From Bacteroidia bacterium (lineage in GTDB: Bacteria > Bacteroidota > Bacteroidia > Bacteroidales > GWF2-35-48), in the NCBI GenBank assembly GCA_016212695.1, contig JACREX010000208.1, forward strand, positions 1 to 40,313: 40,313 bases of DNA, written 5' to 3'. Of this stretch, positions 7,968-15,615 are shown in pieces. Position 1 is the first letter of the stretch. Each line of letters opens with the position of its first letter. The notes under the pieces are model-generated. The model was not told the DNA's origin, searched no databases, and saw only the letters and a program-made list of their open reading frames with translations. The position numbers and the translations under genes were made by a program.

Positions 7968-8237
7968 ATGAAAAAACGTGGCACAGGCAGAAAAAAACGC
8001 AGGCTTATTTTCGACCGCAAGGGCATTGAAGCATTTGCCATTCGCCTGAAAGAGGTTCGTAAAAAAACCGGCATATCACAGAGCCAGCTTGCTTTTGAAG
8101 CAGGTATCTCTCTGAGCCAGGTGGCACGTATAGAAACTGCACGAATCAATCCTACCCTTAGCACAGTATTTGCCGTGGCCCGCGCACTCAATGTTTCCAT
8201 TTCAGAACTTTTCCTTTTTAATTTGCCCACCGAGTAA
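7968..8237 (+). CDS. XRE-family transcriptional regulator
   Basis: An 89-residue protein with a very basic N-terminus (KKRGTGRKKRR) and an HTH_3 domain at about residues 24-82: LKEVRKKTGISQSQLAFEAG, then ISLSQVARIETARINPTLST. A stand-alone regulator of this size usually works as a dimer that binds palindromes. The perfect palindrome 31 bp upstream is the obvious candidate site. No partner toxin or restriction-modification gene is adjacent, so a C-protein or antitoxin role is not supported. The divergent three-gene unit is the most likely target besides itself. Confidence 0.85.
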   Translation: MKKRGTGRKKRRLIFDRKGIEAFAIRLKEVRKKTGISQSQLAFEAGISLSQVARIETARINPTLSTVFAVARALNVSISELFLFNLPTE

Positions 8238-8268
8238 TCTGGTTTTGATTTCGCAGGTTGTCGAGAAT

Positions 8269-8299
8269 TTTGTTATTTCCAAATTAATCGCTATCTTTG
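8269..8299 (+). promoter_or_regulatory. Bacteroidota-type promoter for the export cassette
   Basis: TTTG (8269-8272), 19 bp, then TATCTTTG (8292-8299). This is one of the best promoter matches in the window and lies 31 bp before the ATG at 8331. It probably drives the exported-protein, cargo and PorP/SprF genes, which are separated by only 5 and 7 nt. Confidence 0.62.
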
Positions 8300-8330
8300 T
8301 ATTTAGAAAACGAAATTTGAAATCTAAACC

Positions 8331-8888
8331 ATGAAAATTAAAATTGGTCATCAGTCATCAGTCACCTGTGGTGAGCATTGCCGAACCATCAATCGTAAAT
8401 GGCTTTCCCTTATACCCTATTTTTTCCTCCTCTCATTCTCTGCTGCCGCTCAAAATGAATTATCAAAAGAAACTCCAGATAATAACAACTATTCTTTTGC
8501 TCCAAATACGAATGTACAGCTTATTGTTCCGCTTCATTTCAAGCCCTATGAATCCATTAATGGTTTTATGCACCCGGGCTCATCGGCAACCCTGCAGGTA
8601 AAAGAAATTGACAAATCGTTTAAAAGCGTAGTAAAGAACATTAGCGATGAAACATTTACAAGCCAGAATTGCAGGCTTATTACAAAAGCAGAAGTTAAAA
8701 CCGCTAATGAAAAAGACGCTGTTATTTACATAGTATCATTTACAACAGGCGGCATTCCATATGAACGGATGATGCTGATTACAGGCGATGATAAAAAGGC
8801 CGTATGGATCAATGCAAATTACCCCGAGGAAATAAAAATTCTATTGGTGGATGTAATCCGGAAAAGCCTGTTATCTGTTAAATATTAG
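8331..8888 (+). CDS. Exported protein with PsbP/DUF1795-like fold
   Basis: A 185-residue protein. After an unusual 23-residue N-terminal extension it has a signal peptide core (WLSLIPYFFLLSFSAAAQ). The mature part, about 50-185, has the order of elements seen in PsbP-like/DUF1795 proteins: VQLIVPLHFKPYESINGFMH, then ATLQVKEIDKSFKSVVKN, then a late strand before YPEEIKILLVDVIRKSLLSV. The family resemblance is from pattern only. The extension contains a heptad repeat (8347-8367) that is translated as part of residues 6-12, so the start of the gene seems to have been altered by repeat insertion. It is 5 nt upstream of the large cargo gene and may assist its secretion. Confidence 0.7.
   Translation: MKIKIGHQSSVTCGEHCRTINRKWLSLIPYFFLLSFSAAAQNELSKETPDNNNYSFAPNTNVQLIVPLHFKPYESINGFMHPGSSATLQVKEIDKSFKSVVKNISDETFTSQNCRLITKAEVKTANEKDAVIYIVSFTTGGIPYERMMLITGDDKKAVWINANYPEEIKILLVDVIRKSLLSVKY
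8347..8367. repeat. Heptad repeat GTCATCA inside a coding start
   Basis: GTCATCA occurs twice in tandem (8347-8360), followed by the related heptad GTCACCT (8361-8367). It lies between the ATG and the signal peptide of the exported protein at 8331. Because 7 is not a multiple of 3, gain or loss of a unit would shift the reading frame. Confidence 0.6.
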
Positions 8889-8893
8889 AAAGA

Positions 8894-11800
8894 ATGTTTT
8901 TACAAAAACTTATAGCGAGAAAAAAAAGTACGTGCACAACGCATCGTTCCTGCTCTTATTTAACCTGTTTAATTATTTCACTGTTCCTGCTTTTTAATTT
9001 CAATCATCGCAGTTATTCGCAGACCTTTACTGTGACCCACGATATCCCCTATGCAACGACAAACCAATATATGTGGGGGCCAAACGGCAGCAACTGGAGC
9101 CTTGATACAGCTTTTTCGCTTTTCCAACAGACATGGAACGAGTCGTGGGGTTTTGACGAAATAGCCAATATTTTCGGAACCCAGTGGGGCGTTGCTTTTA
9201 ATGCTTCCACATGGGGACTTCTCGGATCTACGTTCACGATACAGGGCTTTTCCAGCGGTTCTGTTGACGTCAATTACCCGGTGCGGATCTATATGAATTT
9301 CCCGGCAAACAATTCGTTTAACCCGGGACAGATGGTTACGATCAGTTCTTCTTATGACGTGCTTCCCGGCTGGGCGCTGGATACGCATTTTCCGCCGGTG
9401 GGATCCATCACGCTTGATATTGATTTCGGAATGGGCGCCAATATGGACCTGATAGCCTGCTTAGGCTCCTGCGATACGTTTCATATCATTCCACCCATTA
9501 ATATTCCTGTTGATTCCATAACCATCTTTCATGTAAGCGGCGACCCGCAGGACACCATGATTTATCCCTGCTGGGATTCCATAATCGGTTTCCACTTCTG
9601 CCACGATACCATGCTGCCGATCCATTTCCCGGACTGGTGGAATATCGGATTAACCGGCGAGATCACGGTTCCTTTTGTTATCACCACCGACACCCTGATT
9701 GACAAATGCCTGTATGCAAGCGGCGACAGTTCGTATTTGCATTTCAACCTGGATATCCTGCAATTTCTTTCGGCTATGGCCGGATTTATTCCAGATCCGA
9801 CAGGAAGCAACATTCAGCAGTATATCGGGTATCTGAATGATACTATTACTTTGGATGTGGGATTTACAATTAATATCATTTATTCTTTGCTCACTGCCGA
9901 GATGAATATGAACAGCGCCCTGCACCAGGATTTTACATTTTGCGCGGAACTTTTTACAACCTATACATTCCCTACAAGCCTGCAATATTCCGTTACCGAC
10001 CCGGCAAATAATGATGAACTTATTTCCAGCGGGACCAATGATACGATGACGGTGAAGGTGGGAAATGATCTCAACCTGCATTATCCGTGCAGCGGGTATC
10101 CGACCATGAGTATCGGAACCTCGCATTTTATGCATAATGACTTTACCAACCACACATGGGACAGTATTTCATTTGATCTTGTAATAACCGCACTGACTGT
10201 TCATATAAATATTCCTACATTCAAAGCGTTGCCATCGGTTGAAATTCCGGAATTCTGCATACAAACCGACGATGGTAAAATCTGCTCGCCGTCTTATTCA
10301 CATCCTCCGGTATTTTCAACTCCCCAGGCAGGAGGCAACGGAGATCAGGATTCAACAGATTACATGGACATCATGGATATTGACTGGCAGATCGGGCCCT
10401 TGTTCCAGTGGAATATTCCTTTAGGATCAATCCCTTTTACCTGGTTCAATGAAACTTGGGAGCTTCAGGGTTTTAATACGGCGCCTTTATTTCCGAATAC
10501 CCTGATTGTACCGAATCCTGAATTATATGCCTCCCTGCAGGTAGATAATGTGATGTGTTTCGGAGAGAATACCGGCGTCTTTACGGTTCATGCAAATTAC
10601 GGAACGCCGCCATACACTTTTCAATGGTCAACCGGTGCGGTTCATACGCAGATTTCGGCTAACGACAGCGTAATTGGCGGAGCGGGCACATACAGTGTTA
10701 CCATCACCGATTTCAACGGGTGCTCCACACAGGTTACAGGATCTATCATTAATGCTTATCTGCCGCTTGCTGTTTCCCTGACCGGATATGACCTGTTGTG
10801 TTATGGAGACAATACCGGGTATATCACATCTAATGTAACAGGGGGCGCTCAAGTTTACAATTATCACTGGTCGCCCACATTGCCAAATGTTGCTAATCCT
10901 ATAAACCTATCCATAGGTACCTATTACCTTACCTTAACGGATGCTGTGGGATGTACGGAGACAGCCATGGTAACCATTAACCAGCCGCCCTATATGGATG
11001 TTTTAATTACAGGAACACAGATTGTACATTGCAACGGTTCCTGCAACGGCGAAGCCATTGTTAATGCTTCCGGAGGCACGCAACCTTACATTTGCGGCTG
11101 GTCAACCGGCGATACCACATTCCATCTTACAGATTTATGTGTTGGCCAATATCAGGTTACTGTAGCCGATTTGCACGGTTGCGATACAGCGCTCACGGCA
11201 ACGGTCACAGACCCGTCGAGCATGACGCTCACGGTGAAACCGGGAAATGTTAGCTGTCATAGTTTCTGCGACGGGAACATTGAAGTGGTGATGAACCAGG
11301 GAATCCCACCCTATACTTTTTATTGGAACGACGGGCAAACCACTAATCCTGCCGACAGTTTATGTCCCGGATTATATACCGTTACCGTAATGAGCGGCGA
11401 CAGTTGTCTCAGAATGACCGAATACGAGGTAACCCAACCGGATACTTTGATTGGCAGCCTTACACAACCTGCCCCGGTGATTTGTAAAGGAGATAGCGTT
11501 TTAATCTCAGCAGGCGCAACCGGAGGCACCACTCCGTATACCTATGCGTGGAGCAATACTGTTTCTGACCAAAACAGTATCTGGGTTACCGCAGGAACAT
11601 ACTCCTTAACAATAGCCGATCATAACCGGTGTGTGGATTATAAAAATATTACAGTTACAGAGCCTGCACTGATTGTATTTAATCCGAGTGTAACAGTTAC
11701 AAATTGCATACAGTCGTGCAATGGAGTTGCTGGCGTTCAGCCTGAGGGCGGCGTGCCTCCGTATTATTATCACTGGAGTACGGGAGCTACCACTTCTTTT

Positions 11801-12421
11801 ATTTCTCACTTGTGCGCAGAGCAATATTATGTTACACTTACCGATTCTTTAGGTTGTATAAAAAATCAATCTTACACGGTAGGGATATATCCGTATCCGC
11901 CCACATTGGATGCAACGGTAGACGATAATTCCATTTTCAGTGGGCGCTCAACCATTCTTCATGCCACCGAAATACAATCGTATTCATACATATGGACGCC
12001 GGCATATGCATTAGACGATCATCATTCGGAAAATCCGGTGGCAAGCCCGCGGCAGACCACCACATATACGGTTCAGATTACCGATTCCGTTGGGTGTACG
12101 AACTTAGATACCATTACCATTTTTGTAAATGAAGTATTATGCGCAGAACCCTATATTTTTATTCCGAATGCTTTTTCACCGAATGGTGACGGTAAAAACG
12201 ATGTTCTGAAAGCGGAAAGCGATATAACCGATGATATTTATTTTGCAGTGTACGACCGGTGGGGAAAGGCGGTTTTCGAGACCACAAATATTCACGACGG
12301 ATGGGATGGCGCCTACAAAGGCGAAGCATTAGCCCCTGCGGTTTTTGTATATTATTTTAAAGCGAAATGCATCAACAACAAAACTTTTGAAAAGAAAGGA
12401 AATGTGACACTGATAAGATAA
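8894..12421 (+). CDS. Large SprB-repeat surface protein with T9SS type B sorting domain
   Basis: A 1175-residue exported protein (hydrophobic signal about residues 22-42, ending SYSQ). Residues about 45-540 are a beta-rich region I do not recognise, with several Cys pairs. Residues about 550-1000 carry six SprB-type repeats (PF13573-like), each starting near VMCFGENTG or VSCHSFCDG, continuing with GTPPYTFQWSTG or GIPPYTFYWNDG and ending YSVTITDFNGC. One Ig/PKD-like domain follows to about 1080. The end (FIPNAFSPNGDGKNDVL, then VYDRWGKAVFE, then DGWDGAYKG) is the gliding-motility-associated type B C-terminal domain, exported by T9SS. Type B cargo typically needs a PorP/SprF partner, and one is encoded 7 nt downstream. 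It is probably an adhesin-like surface filament protein. Confidence 0.9.
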   Translation: MFLQKLIARKKSTCTTHRSCSYLTCLIISLFLLFNFNHRSYSQTFTVTHDIPYATTNQYMWGPNGSNWSLDTAFSLFQQTWNESWGFDEIANIFGTQWGVAFNASTWGLLGSTFTIQGFSSGSVDVNYPVRIYMNFPANNSFNPGQMVTISSSYDVLPGWALDTHFPPVGSITLDIDFGMGANMDLIACLGSCDTFHIIPPINIPVDSITIFHVSGDPQDTMIYPCWDSIIGFHFCHDTMLPIHFPDWWNIGLTGEITVPFVITTDTLIDKCLYASGDSSYLHFNLDILQFLSAMAGFIPDPTGSNIQQYIGYLNDTITLDVGFTINIIYSLLTAEMNMNSALHQDFTFCAELFTTYTFPTSLQYSVTDPANNDELISSGTNDTMTVKVGNDLNLHYPCSGYPTMSIGTSHFMHNDFTNHTWDSISFDLVITALTVHINIPTFKALPSVEIPEFCIQTDDGKICSPSYSHPPVFSTPQAGGNGDQDSTDYMDIMDIDWQIGPLFQWNIPLGSIPFTWFNETWELQGFNTAPLFPNTLIVPNPELYASLQVDNVMCFGENTGVFTVHANYGTPPYTFQWSTGAVHTQISANDSVIGGAGTYSVTITDFNGCSTQVTGSIINAYLPLAVSLTGYDLLCYGDNTGYITSNVTGGAQVYNYHWSPTLPNVANPINLSIGTYYLTLTDAVGCTETAMVTINQPPYMDVLITGTQIVHCNGSCNGEAIVNASGGTQPYICGWSTGDTTFHLTDLCVGQYQVTVADLHGCDTALTATVTDPSSMTLTVKPGNVSCHSFCDGNIEVVMNQGIPPYTFYWNDGQTTNPADSLCPGLYTVTVMSGDSCLRMTEYEVTQPDTLIGSLTQPAPVICKGDSVLISAGATGGTTPYTYAWSNTVSDQNSIWVTAGTYSLTIADHNRCVDYKNITVTEPALIVFNPSVTVTNCIQSCNGVAGVQPEGGVPPYYYHWSTGATTSFISHLCAEQYYVTLTDSLGCIKNQSYTVGIYPYPPTLDATVDDNSIFSGRSTILHATEIQSYSYIWTPAYALDDHHSENPVASPRQTTTYTVQITDSVGCTNLDTITIFVNEVLCAEPYIFIPNAFSPNGDGKNDVLKAESDITDDIYFAVYDRWGKAVFETTNIHDGWDGAYKGEALAPAVFVYYFKAKCINNKTFEKKGNVTLIR

Positions 12422-12428
12422 ACTGGAA

Positions 12429-13448
12429 ATGACCGGAAACAAAATAACATTTTTATTATTCCTCGTGATGGCAACCGTTACATGCTATGCGCAGGATATT
12501 CATTTCTCGCAGTTCAATGCCTCGCCGTTGAACCTGAATCCTGCATTAACAGGAGGCTTTGATGGCGACCTGCGCGCCATCGGAAATCACAAACGGCAAT
12601 GGATGTCGTTCACAAATGCATATCAGACCTTCTCCGCTTCGGTTGATGCAAGGCTGAACCCGTTAAAGTTCGGACGCAGTTTTATAGCTGTCGGCCTGCT
12701 TTTTAATACCGACAAAGCCGGCGATGCTGCCTTTGGCACAAACCAGATTAAATTATCGGGGTCTTATAATATAATGCTCACACAAGACAGCGCTTTGAGC
12801 GGATCCATCGGGATCAACGGAGGATTCAACCAGCACAGCATTAATTACAATGCGCTCACTTTCGGCAGCCAGTTCGACGGAAACCAGTTTGATCCGCAGC
12901 TATTTCACGGAGAAACATTCAATAATGATAATATCAATTATCTCGACGTTTCTGCAGGCTTAGGGTTATCCTATATTTTCACACCCAAGTTTTCTGCAAA
13001 CACGGGGATATCATTTAATCATATCAACAAGCCCAAGCAGTCGTTCTGGGATGTGAATTCCGTTCAGCTCGATCAGAAATTTACGATTCACGGAGGTGTG
13101 GAATGGAAATTTACCAGAGACCTCACGTTGTTTCCGAGCGCCGTATATCAGCGGCAGGGCAGGCTCCAGGAATTAGACCTGGGCGCATTGCTTAAAATGA
13201 ATATTGATAATGTTTCGTTTCATGCCATATATTTCGGCGGCTGGATGCGGGCCCAGGATGCCGGTATTGTCGAGTTCCGGTTTGATTACAGAAGTTTCAA
13301 CTTCGGAATCAGTTATGACATCAATTATTCCAAACTGAATGTTGCCAGCCAGGGTAAGGGCGGCATTGAATTATCAATCATTTATATATTCAAGAAATAC
13401 AGAGAAGTAAAATTACCCTACTATAAGAAGTGCCCGGTGTATATGTAG
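12429..13448 (+). CDS. PorP/SprF-family outer-membrane protein
   Basis: A 339-residue protein with a signal peptide (ends CYAQ). The mature start, DIHFSQFNASPLNLNPALTG, is the hallmark of the PorP/SprF family, followed by HKRQWMSF and alternating beta-strands of an outer-membrane barrel (IAVGLLFNTDKAGDAAFG, INGGFNQHSINYNALTFG). SprF-like members are dedicated to secretion or surface attachment of a particular type B cargo, usually the neighbouring one. Here the gene starts 7 nt after the SprB-repeat cargo, an obvious cargo-partner pair. It is not necessarily the core PorP; several paralogues per genome are normal. Confidence 0.92.
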   Translation: MTGNKITFLLFLVMATVTCYAQDIHFSQFNASPLNLNPALTGGFDGDLRAIGNHKRQWMSFTNAYQTFSASVDARLNPLKFGRSFIAVGLLFNTDKAGDAAFGTNQIKLSGSYNIMLTQDSALSGSIGINGGFNQHSINYNALTFGSQFDGNQFDPQLFHGETFNNDNINYLDVSAGLGLSYIFTPKFSANTGISFNHINKPKQSFWDVNSVQLDQKFTIHGGVEWKFTRDLTLFPSAVYQRQGRLQELDLGALLKMNIDNVSFHAIYFGGWMRAQDAGIVEFRFDYRSFNFGISYDINYSKLNVASQGKGGIELSIIYIFKKYREVKLPYYKKCPVYM

Positions 13449-13488
13449 TGTGTAATAGAAAACCGTTAACAGACGATATTAAGGAAAG

Positions 13489-15492
13489 ATGATGAAGGTT
13501 AAAAAGTTTTTCGTATTTATTCTTGCTCTTACAGTTTTCAATACCAGTTTCTCACAGGATTTCCGTCAATACATAAAAGAAGGAGACAAGCAGTTTGACG
13601 AAGCGAATTATTACTGCGCAGCCTGGTTTTATAAAAAGGCCATGCAATTAGATGGTTCATTGTATGATGTCATCTATAAATATGCAGAAGCAAGCCGGAT
13701 GAATACCGATTACAATGAAGCTGAAAAATACTATCTGAGAATTCTTGAGGATAACAAAGCGCGTTTTCCGCTGGCGCTTTTCTGGCTTGGGGATGTGCAG
13801 AAAAGCCAGGGGCAATATCAGAAAGCGCAGAAAAATTTCAGCGAGTACCTTAAGCTGCACGAAAACGAAGGGGATTATTTCGCTAAAAAATCAAAGCGCG
13901 AAATATTATCCTGCGAAACAGCATTGGTTTTAAAATTCGACCCCACGGATGTAAACATAATACATATTGATACATCTGTAAATACGGTGAATGGAGAATA
14001 TGCCCCCAATGTGATCACTGACTCCGTGATGTTTTATTCCTCGCTGATCAGTACTAAAAATACAAAAGACACCAATATGCTTTGCGCAAAAATTTTTATG
14101 GCAAAGAATATCCGTGACACTATTTATGCAAAAGGTGTTATGCTCGACACGCTCATCAATTCTGCAGGGTATAATGTGATCAATCCTTTTTTCCATACTG
14201 CAACACAAACCTTATATTATTCCAAATCGCCAGTAAAAGTTACTGAAGGCAAGAGCCAGATATATCGCTGTACCTTTAAAAATAATCACTGTACCTCTCC
14301 TGAAAGATTACCGGATAAAATCAATAAACCGGATTATTCCAATTTACAACCCTCGATTGCAAAAACAAAAAAAGGCGATATTTTTATGTTTGTATCTGAC
14401 TGCAGCGGAGGCAGCGGCATGATGGATATCTGGTATGCGCCGTTGGATAACGACGGTAATTTCGGTGATGTAAGAAACCTTGGCATCCGGATGGATATTG
14501 ATACTTCCTTAGCGCATCTCTATGATACAAAATCAAAAATCAATTCGCCTGACGATGATATCTCTCCCTTTTATGACGAATATGATTCGACGTTATATTT
14601 CAGTTCCCAATGGCACAACGGACTTGGAGGTTTTGATATTTTTAAAGTAAAGGGCGACTTCAATAAATGGGGAGAGCCTCAAAATATGGGGTATCCTGTT
14701 AATTCGAGCTGGAATGATATTTATTATACATTAGACACCAAAGGGAAATATGCTTTTTTTGCATCCAACAGAAAAGGTTCCATGTTCAAGAAAAAAGAAA
14801 CCTGCTGCAATGATATCTGGACCTATAAAGTAAATAAAATCCGAAAGATTGACTCCCTTTTAACAGCCCAGCAGGTCAAAGAAAAAGTAGAACGCCAGGT
14901 AAAAGTATTTGAAAAAGAGATCAAACAATTAGTTCCTCTTACATTATATTTTGACAACGATTATCCGAACCCCAAAACTAAGGATACGGTTACTACTTCT
15001 GTTTATGATTTTTTATTTGACCAGTATATGGGAAGGGAAGCCGAATTCAGAACCAAATATTCCAAAGGATTATCAAAAACCCAGGCGATAAAGGCAGTTG
15101 ACGAAACCGACGACTTCTTTTTAAACGAGGTTCAGAAAGGATATGACGGCTTAGTGGGATTTACTCAACTTATGGAAGAGCTCCTCTCGAAGAACCAGGT
15201 AATTGTTGTTACGATGAAAGGGTATTGCAGTCCGCTGAATACGTTTGATTATAATAAAAACCTTGCAAAACGGAGGATCTCCAGCCTGATGAATTATTTT
15301 ATGGAATATAAAGGCGGTCTGTTTAAAAAATATGTAGATAACAAACAACTCATACTGGAACAGGTTCCGATTGGAAAACTGTCGAACTCAAATGTGAGTG
15401 AAGACCTCAAAGACCAGCGTAATTCCGTTTACAGCCCCGCCGCATCGCTCGAAAGAAAGATACAGATTATAGCGGTACAACTTACCCGGTAA
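13489..15492 (+). CDS. PorE-like protein: TPR, PD40 propeller and divergent OmpA-like domain
   Basis: A 667-residue exported protein (signal ends FSQ) preceded by an AAGGAAAG ribosome-binding site; the second of two adjacent ATGs is equally possible. TPR helices lie at about residues 22-130 (NYYCAAWFYKKAMQLD, YLRILEDNKARFPLALFWLG). PD40/WD40-like strands lie at about 150-435 (MFVSDCSGGSGMMDIWYAP, LYFSSQWHNGLGGFDIFKVK). The last part, about 475-667, begins LTLYFDNDYPNP and has the OmpA-like helix TFDYNKNLAKRR, but an insertion of about 100 residues separates the two. The position of the usual HTD aspartate reads YCS, so peptidoglycan binding may be lost or different. The domain order matches PorE of the T9SS. 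It probably anchors or assists the upstream cargo and SprF pair. Confidence 0.8.
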   Translation: MMKVKKFFVFILALTVFNTSFSQDFRQYIKEGDKQFDEANYYCAAWFYKKAMQLDGSLYDVIYKYAEASRMNTDYNEAEKYYLRILEDNKARFPLALFWLGDVQKSQGQYQKAQKNFSEYLKLHENEGDYFAKKSKREILSCETALVLKFDPTDVNIIHIDTSVNTVNGEYAPNVITDSVMFYSSLISTKNTKDTNMLCAKIFMAKNIRDTIYAKGVMLDTLINSAGYNVINPFFHTATQTLYYSKSPVKVTEGKSQIYRCTFKNNHCTSPERLPDKINKPDYSNLQPSIAKTKKGDIFMFVSDCSGGSGMMDIWYAPLDNDGNFGDVRNLGIRMDIDTSLAHLYDTKSKINSPDDDISPFYDEYDSTLYFSSQWHNGLGGFDIFKVKGDFNKWGEPQNMGYPVNSSWNDIYYTLDTKGKYAFFASNRKGSMFKKKETCCNDIWTYKVNKIRKIDSLLTAQQVKEKVERQVKVFEKEIKQLVPLTLYFDNDYPNPKTKDTVTTSVYDFLFDQYMGREAEFRTKYSKGLSKTQAIKAVDETDDFFLNEVQKGYDGLVGFTQLMEELLSKNQVIVVTMKGYCSPLNTFDYNKNLAKRRISSLMNYFMEYKGGLFKKYVDNKQLILEQVPIGKLSNSNVSEDLKDQRNSVYSPAASLERKIQIIAVQLTR

Positions 15493-15504
15493 CAATCCAA
15501 TGAT

Positions 15505-15579
15505 ATGTCAAATTTATGATGTCAAATGTCAGATGTTTCCTTGTCGCTTTATCTTGTTGTATGCTTGTAAATTTGACAT
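15505..15579. repeat. Heptad array and 12-bp inverted repeat between genes
   Basis: TGTCAAA starts at 15506 and 15520, and TGTCAGA at 15527, all in one 7-nt phase with a fourth heptad between them (15513-15519). In addition, ATGTCAAATTTA (15505-15516) is repeated inverted as TAAATTTGACAT (15568-15579), with 51 bp between the arms. The right arm contains a TAnnTTTG word (15568-15575) that could also serve as a -7 box for the next gene. No -33 element is well placed. Confidence 0.6.
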
Positions 15580-15615
15580 TTTAATTTTAAACCAATTGCG
15601 TTAATTAAGGATTTG

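Noticed and set aside
9650-10153. Minus-strand frame of 167 codons in the cargo gene
   Set aside because: It is a shadow of the SprB-repeat cargo; it has no family pattern, ribosome-binding site or promoter.
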